Source: an uncultured Lachnospiraceae bacterium (lineage in GTDB: Bacteria > Bacillota > Clostridia > Lachnospirales > Lachnospiraceae). Taken from it: DNA of 35,956 nucleotides. Shown piece after piece: positions 7,011 to 13,671 of this stretch. The stretch lies in the NCBI GenBank assembly GCA_910577165.1, contig CAJTLX010000034.1, positions 1 through 35,956 on the forward strand. The letters run 5' to 3'. Below the pieces are notes generated by a model that saw only the letters and a program-made list of their open reading frames with translations, made no database searches and was not told where the DNA came from. Both the position numbers and the translations under genes were made by a program. The number at the start of each line of letters is the position of its first letter. Position 1 is the first letter of the stretch.

Positions 7011-8858
7011 TTAATCAATGGATAAACTTTTCATACTGTATTCAAAGACCCGCTGGTAGGCTTCCTGCCGTGCGGTGGAAAGAAATATGGCGATCTCCTC
7101 TTTTGCCGAGAAGACAGCATCCACAACCGCAGAACAAAAACGTGTGCCACGCCCCTGATTTAATTTTTCCAAAATTTGTTCGATAGAATTTGCCTCGCGA
7201 AATGCATTGCCATCCGCATTCCCCCGATACTCAATAAAATCTGTGACAGCAATCAGATCAAGTGCTACGGTGTCCGAACATTTCTCGCGTGAAAATTCGC
7301 GTGGGTATCCGCCCGTTTCATCGTAGTAGCGATGATGTCCAAAGGCGATGTCCGCATAGCTTTTTGTGGAAGCGGCCTGTTCGAGCAGACGAAATCCCTG
7401 AGCGGCGTGTTCCTCACAGATTTCTTCCTCAATGGAAAGCCATTGGCGGTTTGGCAGGGTAAAGAGCTGAAGGAAAAATAATTTTCCGATATCGTGGAGC
7501 ATACCGCAGTCGTAAAGATAAGTGGAAATTTCTTCTTTGCGGGAGGAGAGTTCGGCATTTGTCTGCACGCCATAAATCCCCAAAAGTGCTTCCGGAAAGT
7601 TTTTTACCATATGATCAAACAAAAAGACGGTCAGGCGCGCAACCACAATTGAGTGGACACAGGTGCCTAGATGTCGCCCCATAATAAATTCATGGGCGAA
7701 TTCTTTGAGTGAAATCCCGCCGGGGTACTCAATAAAATTGACAAGCAGCGCGCGCAGATACTGGTAGAGAAATTCCATCTGTGTCCCAGCAGGGGCACAG
7801 CGCACATACTGGAGTGCGCGGTGGTAGATAAGCTGCATAATCGGTGCCTTATTCGCAATATAGTGCGTATCTTTGCGCACATATTCCGTATACAGAGCAG
7901 GAAGGAAGAGATTGGTATACATTCCCTGCTGGGAGTAGTCCTCCTTTGAGGCGGAGATATAGAGGTCTTCAAGGTTTTCGAAAAGTTGCGAAAGTGTGTG
8001 AAGCCCACAGTGATAGCAGGCAGCGTAGTATGCATAAAGCCACTGCGGCTGCATGGGAATTCCTTTTTTTTGTGCGGTTAAAAGCTGTTCATGATGTACA
8101 TATTCGGCGGATTCCATCACCTCATGGAGCTGTTTATAGGACGCATTTTCATGGCGCAGATAGCCAAGTAAAGTCGTGCGCTCCTGGTGGGTCTTTGTAA
8201 TATAAAGTGCCCATGGCAGTGAGGGAGTTTTTTGCTGGTAGACGGGATCTTGCAAAATATTAAGTGCGCGGCGCAGCACAGTAAATTTTTGTTCTGGATC
8301 CGTGATGGAATTGTAGCAGAGCGCGAGATTGCTCATCGATCGGTGGATGTAGCCGCGCGTTTCCGGATTTTGTATCTCGTCGTAATACCGGATATAGCCT
8401 GCCGCCTCCCCAAAGAGCAGACGCATTTTCCAGAAGAAGCGGGAAGGGTCAGTCATGCGCAGGATAGCACTGTAATTGTACAGTGCCATGGCACCGTGAT
8501 AGAGCGAGCGCACCAACAGATCGCGATCTTTTTTCTGGCGCGCATAGACAATCAGCGCGGAGTTGATCTGGTAATGCACACCATTGTCCGCCTGTTTGGT
8601 CAGACGGGAAAGCGCGTCGTCAAACTCGGTAAGATCTGCGATCTCCTGGGGCGAGGCATCTAGGATATCATCAAAAAAGGGGATGAGAAAATCGCGCAGC
8701 ACACTCATATTTTGCGCGATCAGCGGGCGCAGGGCAAGTGTGCGCTCCCTGCAGCCAGTGTAGAAAGCCCTCCCATCACAGAAATCGGAGGGGCGCACGG
8801 TGACAAGTTCGATAATTTTCGCGGTATTATCAAGATAGGTGGTCTCATATTGATTCAT
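7011..8858 (-). CDS. HD-GYP-like phosphodiesterase with helical N-terminal region
   Basis: Predicted cytosolic signalling enzyme, 615 residues. The last ~220 residues form an HD-GYP-type domain: HSIVVA (first ligand His), LHDIGK with H455-D456, EEHAAQGFRLL, then HHRYYDETGGYP ending at about 519. The classical motif is HHExxDGxGYP; here the Glu and one Gly are replaced, but the metal-binding His and Asp positions remain. Related enzymes hydrolyse cyclic dinucleotides such as c-di-GMP; activity here is inferred. Residues 1-380 are mostly helical with many Tyr/Leu pairs, perhaps TPR-like repeats, and match nothing I recognise. No membrane segment. It lies 16 bases after the hybrid kinase and eight before the ATPase, so it is co-transcribed with a sugar importer. 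Confidence 0.82.
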   Translation of the reverse strand: MNQYETTYLDNTAKIIELVTVRPSDFCDGRAFYTGCRERTLALRPLIAQNMSVLRDFLIPFFDDILDASPQEIADLTEFDDALSRLTKQADNGVHYQINSALIVYARQKKDRDLLVRSLYHGAMALYNYSAILRMTDPSRFFWKMRLLFGEAAGYIRYYDEIQNPETRGYIHRSMSNLALCYNSITDPEQKFTVLRRALNILQDPVYQQKTPSLPWALYITKTHQERTTLLGYLRHENASYKQLHEVMESAEYVHHEQLLTAQKKGIPMQPQWLYAYYAACYHCGLHTLSQLFENLEDLYISASKEDYSQQGMYTNLFLPALYTEYVRKDTHYIANKAPIMQLIYHRALQYVRCAPAGTQMEFLYQYLRALLVNFIEYPGGISLKEFAHEFIMGRHLGTCVHSIVVARLTVFLFDHMVKNFPEALLGIYGVQTNAELSSRKEEISTYLYDCGMLHDIGKLFFLQLFTLPNRQWLSIEEEICEEHAAQGFRLLEQAASTKSYADIAFGHHRYYDETGGYPREFSREKCSDTVALDLIAVTDFIEYRGNADGNAFREANSIEQILEKLNQGRGTRFCSAVVDAVFSAKEEIAIFLSTARQEAYQRVFEYSMKSLSID

Positions 8859-8874
8859 ATTGTTCTCCCATTCT

Positions 8875-10812
8875 CTATTTTGATTTTTCGCTGTTTAGGC
8901 GGTCAAGGCAGCTTAGAACCTGTGCGGCATCTAATGGTTTTGTAATATGCGCGTTCATGCCCGCCTCGATTGAAATCTGGCGATCTTCAGCAAAGGCATT
9001 GGCGGTCATGGCAACAATCTGCACTGTGGTGGCATCGGCGCGCGAGAGGGTGCGGATGCGCCTTGTTGCTTCAAGCCCATCCATAACGGGCATTTTGATA
9101 TCCATCAAAATAAGATCGTAGTAAAACGGCGGGTGATCGACAAAGGCCGCAATTGCCTCCTTCCCGTTTGTTGCCGTATCAATCTGCACATTGGTCATGG
9201 AGAGGATCTCCTTTGCGATCTCAAGATTGAGCATATTATCCTCCACGAGCAGAAGACGGTTTTTAGAGTAGTCAGTAATTTTTGGTGTAGCTTCCTGACC
9301 ACCTTTGTCTGTTTCCTCCCTAGTAAAAGGGCGGAGTGCTTCGGCAAGGCGGCTCTTAAAGAGCGGCAGCGGGATAAAGGAACTCACTCCAAGTTTTGTC
9401 ATAAAATATTCCATCTCCGACCAGTTGTTTTCAGAGAGCATAAGAATCGGAAAATTCTTGCCTTTGCGCGCGCAGATATCCGGCAAAAGTTTAGAGATAT
9501 CAATATCTGCGAGATGATCCGCAGTCAGCAGCGCGAAGTATTCCTTTCCGGAGATATCCGCATCGTTGAGCATATCGATCGCCTGATTCCCGTCTGCGGC
9601 GATATCGAAAGTAATGTCAAGACCTTTTAACAGCTGCGGCAGCGCGGCAAGTTTGTTGTCGTCCCCCTGCATAATAAGGACATGACGACCGGAGAGGGAA
9701 GAAAAGCGGGAACTATCCTCCTTACAGCGTTTGAGTGGGAGACAAATCGTAAATTCAGAACCTTTGTGCAGTTCACTTTCTACCATGATGGTGCCGCCCA
9801 TCATTTCAATTAGTTTTTTGGTGATGGTCATACCAAGTCCCGTGCCCTCAATGCGGCTGATTGTTGTAGAGGTCTCGCGCTCAAAGGGCTGGAAGATTTT
9901 GGATAAAAACTCCGGAGTCATCCCCATCCCGTTATCTCTTACCGTCAAAGTCAAGAGTACATGATTATCCCCGTTAACTTTCTGCTCTAAATTCATCCAG
10001 ATATCGCCGCCTTCCTGCGTATACTTGATCGCGTTGGAGAGAATATTTAAAAATATCTGGCGGATTCTTGTGGAATCGCCGATCAAATTTTCATATTCGA
10101 TCCCGCAAAGTTCCAGATGAAATTTCTGATTTTTTGCCGCAGTCTGTGGACGAACGATAACAAGAATACTGTGAATCTGGTCCGCAAGCTGGATATGTTC
10201 TTCGTTTAGTACAATTCTACCACTTTCGATACGGGACATATCAAGCACTTCGTTGATCAATTCCATCAGATGCCCGGATGCTGTTCGAATTTTTTTCAGA
10301 CAGTCCTCAACACGAGCAGAATCATCGGAATAATTTAGGGCGATATCCGTCATACCAATAATTGCGTTCATCGGAGTACGGATATCATGCGACATTTCTG
10401 AAAGAAAGCTAGTTTTTGCTTCGCTTGCCGCGTTTGCTGCGGCAAGTGCCTCGCCCATGCGGGTCTGATAGTTAAAAAGGCGTTCTGCAGATTCCCTCTC
10501 TGCCTCATTTTGATCGAGAAGAAAGATAAGGCAGGTATCCTCACAAAAAGAAGAGACAAATATGCGCAGAATACGATCGGTTTTCTCATAGCAAAAAGGA
10601 CCAAGTTCCGGCCCGCCCATATGGGAGGAAAATGCGGGAAAAAGATGGCCAAGGGTCTGTCCGGGAAGTGCTTTTATGGGAAAACCTAAAAGGAGAGCTG
10701 CCCTTGGATTTGCATAAATAATTGTGGAATCGGAGGAAAAGGGCGGGGAGGCGATCAGATATCCATGGGAAGCCCCGTCAAACATTTCCTGAAATTCTTC
10801 ATAAGTTTTCAT
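8875..10812 (-). CDS. Cytosolic hybrid histidine kinase (PAS-HisKA-HATPase-degenerate REC-REC)
   Basis: Hybrid sensor kinase, 645 residues, with no membrane helix. Order: a PAS-like region (about 5-95, IIYANPRAALLLGF); HisKA with phospho-acceptor H142 in SEMSHDIRTPMNAIIGM; HATPase with N-box LNILSNAIKYT, G1 DNGMGM and G2 GTGLGM; a receiver-like stretch beginning RHVLIMQGDDNK that lacks a clear phospho-Asp; and a C-terminal receiver with LLLVEDNMLN and acceptor D571 in LMDIKMPVMDG, plus the closing Lys in ITKPLD. No DNA-binding output is attached. The ATG at 10812 is preceded by AGAGG; a TTG five codons upstream would lack a ribosome site. It is the first gene of the importer operon. What it senses and its phosphorelay partner are unknown. 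Confidence 0.92.
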   Translation of the reverse strand: MKTYEEFQEMFDGASHGYLIASPPFSSDSTIIYANPRAALLLGFPIKALPGQTLGHLFPAFSSHMGGPELGPFCYEKTDRILRIFVSSFCEDTCLIFLLDQNEAERESAERLFNYQTRMGEALAAANAASEAKTSFLSEMSHDIRTPMNAIIGMTDIALNYSDDSARVEDCLKKIRTASGHLMELINEVLDMSRIESGRIVLNEEHIQLADQIHSILVIVRPQTAAKNQKFHLELCGIEYENLIGDSTRIRQIFLNILSNAIKYTQEGGDIWMNLEQKVNGDNHVLLTLTVRDNGMGMTPEFLSKIFQPFERETSTTISRIEGTGLGMTITKKLIEMMGGTIMVESELHKGSEFTICLPLKRCKEDSSRFSSLSGRHVLIMQGDDNKLAALPQLLKGLDITFDIAADGNQAIDMLNDADISGKEYFALLTADHLADIDISKLLPDICARKGKNFPILMLSENNWSEMEYFMTKLGVSSFIPLPLFKSRLAEALRPFTREETDKGGQEATPKITDYSKNRLLLVEDNMLNLEIAKEILSMTNVQIDTATNGKEAIAAFVDHPPFYYDLILMDIKMPVMDGLEATRRIRTLSRADATTVQIVAMTANAFAEDRQISIEAGMNAHITKPLDAAQVLSCLDRLNSEKSK

Positions 10813-10842
10813 AACCCATCCTCTCAAAAAAATTGTATCCCT

Positions 10843-10871
10843 ATTTTATCATTGAATGGAAAAAAAGTAAA
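10843..10871 (-). promoter_or_regulatory. Promoter of the kinase/HD/transporter operon
   Basis: Minus strand: TTTACT (10866-10871), 17-bp spacer, TAAAAT (10843-10848) with an extended TGA in front of the -10. It lies about 30 bases ahead of the kinase start. Its -35 is only one base from the -35 of the divergent pncC promoter. Confidence 0.65.
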
Positions 10872-10872
10872 G

Positions 10873-10901
10873 TTGATATTCGAGAGAAAACGCGCTATAC
10901 T
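10873..10901 (+). promoter_or_regulatory. Promoter of pncC and the PAP2 gene
   Basis: TTGATA (10873-10878), 17-bp spacer, TATACT (10896-10901). It starts transcription close to 10908 and gives a leader of about 27 bases before the pncC ribosome site. Confidence 0.75.
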
Positions 10902-10934
10902 GATAGAATGAAGAGAGAAAGGAAGGAAAGAGAA

Positions 10935-11441
10935 ATGGAATTAATGGCAAAGAGGGTGGTAGAACTTCTGATTGGAAAAAAATTCCATATCTCCTTTGCT
11001 GAATCCTGCACTGGAGGACTGGCTGCTGCAAGGCTGGTGGAGGTGCCGGATGCGTCAAAGGTATTTGATGCCGGATTTGTAACCTATGCAAATGAGGCGA
11101 AAGTAAATTATTTGGGGGTGTTGCCGGAGAGTATTGCGAAGTATGGCGTGGTAAGCGAGGAAGTGGCGGGGCAGATGGCCGTGGGCGCAGCAAAAAAAAA
11201 TTCTGCCAATGTCGGTGTCGGGATCTCTGGGATTGCAGGACCATCGGGCGGGACAAGGGAAAAGCCCATCGGTATGGTTTGCTTCGGCTTTTATGTGAAT
11301 GGAGTGCTGACAACGAAGACGAAGAGTTTCGGAGAGATTGGGAGAAATATGGTGCGCGAGGCGAGTGTCGAATTTGTGTACCGGACGTTGGAAGAACTTT
11401 TGGCGGGGAAAATTAGCGGAGAAATTTTGGAGGGCAGATGA
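10935..11441 (+). CDS. pncC: Nicotinamide-nucleotide amidase, CinA C-terminal domain type
   Basis: Deamidates nicotinamide mononucleotide to nicotinate mononucleotide, recycling pyridine nucleotides in the cytosol (family knowledge of PncC/CinA-C). Seen: 168 residues, the normal length for the stand-alone domain, with FAESCTGGLAAARL near the N-terminus, where the Ser of ESCTGG is the expected nucleophile, then FVTYANEAKVNYLGV and the glycine-rich VGISGIAGPSGG. The N-terminal CinA (molybdopterin-binding-like) domain is absent. The frame is open back to 10833, but the promoter lies within that extension. The ATG at 10935 follows GGAAAG. It overlaps the next gene by four bases (ATGA), implying coupled translation. 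Confidence 0.92.
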   Translation: MELMAKRVVELLIGKKFHISFAESCTGGLAAARLVEVPDASKVFDAGFVTYANEAKVNYLGVLPESIAKYGVVSEEVAGQMAVGAAKKNSANVGVGISGIAGPSGGTREKPIGMVCFGFYVNGVLTTKTKSFGEIGRNMVREASVEFVYRTLEELLAGKISGEILEGR

Positions 11442-11932
11442 AGAGAGAAAATTATGATAAAATTAGGGCATGGTTTTTGCGTACTCCCCGGTGCTTACTG
11501 CTTCTTCGCGCGGCGTACAAAGGACTGCCGCTTATTGTGGCGACAAGTTATCCGCTCTGTCTGCTGCTTTGCTTTTTGTATCAAAGGGAATTGTTTCTGC
11601 GCGCAGTAATTGTCCCGGCACTACTTTTTCTTCTTATCACCCTTATCAGGCACCAGTTTAATTTTCCACGCCCGTATGAGCGAGAAAAAATTATTCCACT
11701 GATCCAAAGGCAAAAAAAAGGGCATTCTTTCCCCAGCCGCCACACAGCAAGTGCTGGTATTATTGCGGCGGTGTGGATGGCTTATTGGTATCCAGCGGGA
11801 ATTACTATGATAATGATAACTTTTTTTATTGCAGTAAGCCGTGTACTTGCAGGAGTGCATGATGTGCGGGATGTTGCTTTTGGCGGAGTGGTCGGATTTA
11901 TTGCAGCGCGGATATTTTTTATCTTCCCCTAG
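11438..11932 (+). CDS. PAP2-family membrane phosphatase
   Basis: Predicted integral-membrane lipid phosphatase of 164 residues. The three PAP2 signature parts are present in order: RHQFNFPRPYE (motif 1, basic residue ahead of RP), FPSRHTASA (motif 2, PSRH in place of PSGH) and SRVLAGVHDVRDVAFG (motif 3, SRx5HxxxD). About five membrane helices surround them. Relatives dephosphorylate undecaprenyl pyrophosphate or phosphatidate; the exact substrate cannot be assigned. Translation starts within the pncC stop (ATGA). The stop codon falls only about nine bases before the left hairpin of the IS605 remnant, so the final residues could be altered by that insertion. The last residues (ARIFFIFP) still look like a normal helix end. 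Confidence 0.88.
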   Translation: MKRENYDKIRAWFLRTPRCLLLLRAAYKGLPLIVATSYPLCLLLCFLYQRELFLRAVIVPALLFLLITLIRHQFNFPRPYEREKIIPLIQRQKKGHSFPSRHTASAGIIAAVWMAYWYPAGITMIMITFFIAVSRVLAGVHDVRDVAFGGVVGFIAARIFFIFP

Positions 11933-11979
11933 CAAGAAGACCCCTCCTCTTAGGTGGGGATGAATTGTGACCCACCCTC

Positions 11980-12008
11980 TTGACATTCAGTTAGAAATTT
12001 GGTATAAT
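11980..12008 (+). promoter_or_regulatory. Consensus promoter inside the IS605 remnant
   Basis: TTGACA (11980-11985), 17-bp spacer, TATAAT (12003-12008): both hexamers are perfect. It lies between the left-end hairpin and the tnpA start, so the remnant can probably still be transcribed through its 3' RNA-like part toward pspA. Confidence 0.85.
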
Positions 12009-12044
12009 AGATTCAGTCGAATATTGGTAAGTAAATGAAATACA

Positions 12045-12451
12045 ATGAATTTAGATAATAATGCACATTCGGTATTTATACTGCACTACCATCTTGTACT
12101 TGTGGTCAAGTACCGCAGGAAGTTTTTGATGATGATCGATCAAACAAGGCGAGAGAAATTTTTGAGTATATTGCTCCGGGTTACAACATTGCCCTCGAAG
12201 AAAGGAATCACGATAAAGACCATGTACACCTACTGTTCAAGGCACACCCAAACACACCGATAAGCAAGTTCATCAATGCCGATAAGAGTGCAGGCAGTCC
12301 GATTTGCAGTGCCTGCGGCTACAAAAACACAACGATTAAAAATCTTGTGGTCAGAGCATGGGATTGTCCTGAATGTGGCACTCATCACGATAGGGATGTA
12401 AATGTCGCAATAAATATCAGAAATGAGGGTATGCGAATCGTTCTTACATAA
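12045..12451 (+). pseudogene. TnpA::TnpB chimeric transposase remnant with one frameshift
   Basis: Starts as IS200 TnpA: MNLDNNAHSVF, HYHLVLVVKYRRK. At about 12118-12123 one base appears lost; reading on in the next frame restores VFDDDRSNKAREIFEYIAPGY and then the HUH motif DHVHLLFKAHPNTPISKFINA. After KSAG the same frame passes into the TnpB C-terminus: ICSACGY, VVRAWDCPECGTHHDRDVN, the four-Cys zinc finger and DRD region next to the third RuvC motif. The TnpA catalytic Tyr and TnpB RuvC-I/II are missing, so neither activity can remain. In the unshifted frame the product stops at 12263 after 72 residues. The in-frame junction suggests the deletion came first and the frameshift later, which is inference. 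Confidence 0.88.
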
Positions 12452-12593
12452 CGCAAACCATAAAACCGTGGGACACACGGGGTTAGCTCGCTTATGCTTA
12501 GTACATTGGTGCTATCGAACGAGAACCAAGCTTGCCTGACGGCGGCAAACTCCCGCCTCTGAGCGTTATCATAGGTGGGGGAGGATGTCACGT
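12452..12593 (+). ncRNA. Omega-RNA-like (reRNA) 3' segment of the IS605 remnant
   Basis: The stretch after the tnpB stop is strongly structured: CCGTG/CACGG (12466-12480), TTGGT/ACCAA (12506-12529), TTGCC/GGCAA (12532-12548) and the large right-end hairpin 12550-12583. In TnpB systems the guide RNA comes from this 3' end and runs past the transposon border, so flanking DNA serves as guide. Here that flank begins near 12592-12604, immediately before the -35 of pspA. No TnpB is encoded in the window, so any function would require TnpB in trans. RNA identity is inferred from position and folding only. Confidence 0.55.
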
Positions 12594-12603
12594 AATGAAG
12601 TAC

Positions 12604-12632
12604 TTGACGAAACCGTTATTTCCAGTTAAACT
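12604..12632 (+). promoter_or_regulatory. Candidate promoter of the PspA operon
   Basis: TTGACG (12604-12609), 17-bp spacer, TAAACT (12627-12632), about 45 bases ahead of pspA. It begins just after the right end of the IS605 remnant. The B. subtilis ydjF operon uses sigma-W; I see no convincing sigma-W pair here. Confidence 0.55.
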
Positions 12633-12676
12633 AGAAGTAGCGGGGGAAAGCCCGGAAAGATTGGAGGATAAGAAAG

Positions 12677-13354
12677 ATGGGTATTTTATCGAGATTTAAG
12701 GATATCATGTCGGCAAATATTAACGCGTTGCTCGACAAGGCAGAGAATCCGGAGAAAATGATTGATCAGTGCCTGAGAAATTTGCAGGAGGACTTAGGCA
12801 AAGTTAAGTCCGAGACCGCCAGCATTATGGCGGAGGAAGCAAGGGCAAAGAGAGAGCTTGACGAGTGCAGCGCGGAGATCGAGAAGATGCAGAAATTTGC
12901 GATCAAGGCACTTGAGAAGAATAATGAGGACGATGCGAGAAAGTTTTTGGAGCAGAAGGCATCCCTTTCCTCAAAACAGACCGGATTGCAGCAGACCTAT
13001 GATCTCGCGCACCAGAATGCGGAACAGATGAAGCAGATGCACAGCAAGTTAGTTGCCGATATTGGGGAATTAGAGTCGCGCAGGGCGATGATTCGCGGAA
13101 AACTTGCAGTGGCAAAGACGCAGGAGCGCATGAACAAGATGGGCGATTCGGTCAACAGCGCGAATCGCTCGATCGCAAGCTTCGAGAAGTATGAGGAGAT
13201 GGCGAACAAGAAATTGGATGAGGCCAATGCGATGGCTGAACTGAACAAAATGGAAAAATCTGGGGATATCCGCGATCTGACAGCGAAATACTCGCAGGGT
13301 TCGGATGTGGATGATGAGCTTGCGGCACTCAAGGCAAGTCTTGGCAAGGCATAA
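12677..13354 (+). CDS. pspA: Phage shock protein A / IM30-family membrane-stress protein
   Basis: ESCRT-III-like coiled-coil protein, 225 residues, that binds damaged membranes from the cytosol and supports envelope integrity. Seen: the amphipathic N-terminal helix MGILSRFKDIMSANINALLDKAENPEKMIDQ, then long heptad-rich helices (about 25-190) with QKASLSSKQTGLQQTYDLA, and an acidic end DVDDELAALKASLGKA, all as in PspA/Vipp1. Length is normal for PspA, without the Vipp1 extension. GGAGG is followed by ATAAGAAAG and ATG. It leads an operon whose next three genes match B. subtilis ydjGHI, where YdjGHI are known to help place PspA at the membrane. An IS605 remnant abuts its promoter. Confidence 0.95.
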   Translation: MGILSRFKDIMSANINALLDKAENPEKMIDQCLRNLQEDLGKVKSETASIMAEEARAKRELDECSAEIEKMQKFAIKALEKNNEDDARKFLEQKASLSSKQTGLQQTYDLAHQNAEQMKQMHSKLVADIGELESRRAMIRGKLAVAKTQERMNKMGDSVNSANRSIASFEKYEEMANKKLDEANAMAELNKMEKSGDIRDLTAKYSQGSDVDDELAALKASLGKA

Positions 13355-13392
13355 ACTTTTCTTTGGATTTGATTGTGCACATTGATATCCCT

Positions 13393-13424
13393 GCGATCGA
13401 GTAGGAGGCAGTTTTTTCCTCCTT
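13393..13424. repeat. Copy B of the ATCGAGTAG intergenic hairpin family
   Basis: GCGATCGAGTAGGAGGCA (13393-13410) is identical over 18 bases to 33822-33839. AGGAGG pairs with CCTCCT across a T-rich loop. It follows the pspA stop by about 40 bases. Confidence 0.7.
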
Positions 13425-13500
13425 ATGGGTAAAGCATATGGTTTCGCTGCGTGGAGCTTGCGTTAGCAACTAATTTCTATATGTGTTTATCTGCGCACAG

Positions 13501-13540
13501 AGAGGCTGCTACAGGATAGGGATTGTGGCAGCCTCTTTCA
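13501..13540 (+). terminator. Possible weak terminator/attenuator after pspA
   Basis: A perfect nine-pair stem AGAGGCTGC (13501-13509) / GCAGCCTCT (13528-13536) with an 18-base loop, followed only by TTCA. The lack of a proper T-run argues for partial or no termination, or for a processing or stability hairpin between pspA and the following genes. Confidence 0.4.
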
Positions 13541-13545
13541 CAGGG

Positions 13546-13611
13546 GATTTATATCTCTGGCAATTATTTAATGCCAGAGATCTATATAGATGGCAATTCA
13601 TTATTGCCAGA
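13546..13611 (+). repeat. 33-bp tandem duplication with alternative hairpins
   Basis: Unit 1 (13546-13578) and unit 2 (13579-13611) share GATnTATAT, TGGCAATT and TGCCAGA. ATCTCTGGCA (13553-13562) can pair with TGCCAGAGAT ending at 13581, or, extended to ATCTCTGGCAA, with TTGCCAGAGAT (13604-13614). The palindrome ATCTATATAGAT sits between (13580-13591), and GGCAAT/ATTGCC forms a third local hairpin. The two long pairings exclude each other. It lies about 60 bases ahead of the zinc-ribbon gene. Confidence 0.7.
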
Positions 13612-13671
13612 GATATCGTAAGAGGGAGGAGTTTAGGCAGGCGAGAAATATGCTTGCAGAAATGAGGAAAT

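Larger units (their letters stand above)
11920..12603 (+). mobile_element. Decayed, internally deleted IS200/IS605-family element
   Basis: The left end has an imperfect hairpin CCCCTCC/GGTGGGG (11941-11959) with one central mismatch; the right end has CTCCCGCCT/AGGTGGGGGAG (12550-12583), also with an unpaired position. Sub-terminal imperfect hairpins are the hallmark of single-strand IS200/IS605 transposons, which lack terminal inverted repeats and target duplications. Inside are a TnpA N-terminal part with the HUH motif, a TnpB C-terminal zinc-finger part and a structured 3' segment. Most of tnpA's end and nearly all of tnpB are gone. The exact outer boundaries are uncertain by about 10-20 bases; the right one may extend to 12603. 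Confidence 0.85.
13355..13671. other. 317-base non-coding gap inside the PspA operon
   Basis: No convincing gene. The gap holds copy B of the ATCGAGTAG family (13393-13424), a hairpin AGAGGCTGC/GCAGCCTCT (13501-13536) followed by only a weak T-run, and a 33-bp tandem repeat (13546-13611). Transcription may be attenuated between pspA and the next four genes, letting PspA be made in excess; this is inference. An open frame at 13483-13665 merely translates the repeat. Confidence 0.6.

Noticed and set aside
10833..10934. 34-codon extension of pncC
   Set aside because: Contains the gene's own promoter; the ribosome site fits the ATG at 10935.
12230..12591. Minus-strand open frames inside the IS605 remnant
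   Set aside because: Antisense to the TnpB tail and the structured RNA segment; no recognisable protein.
5831..13611. CRISPR array
   Set aside because: The tandem repeats at 5831 and 13546 have no spacers, and no cas genes are present.
13483..13665. 60-codon open frame with an 11-residue repeat
   Set aside because: The repeat arises because the 33-bp tandem repeat is a multiple of three; no ribosome site, and the DNA is better explained by palindromes.
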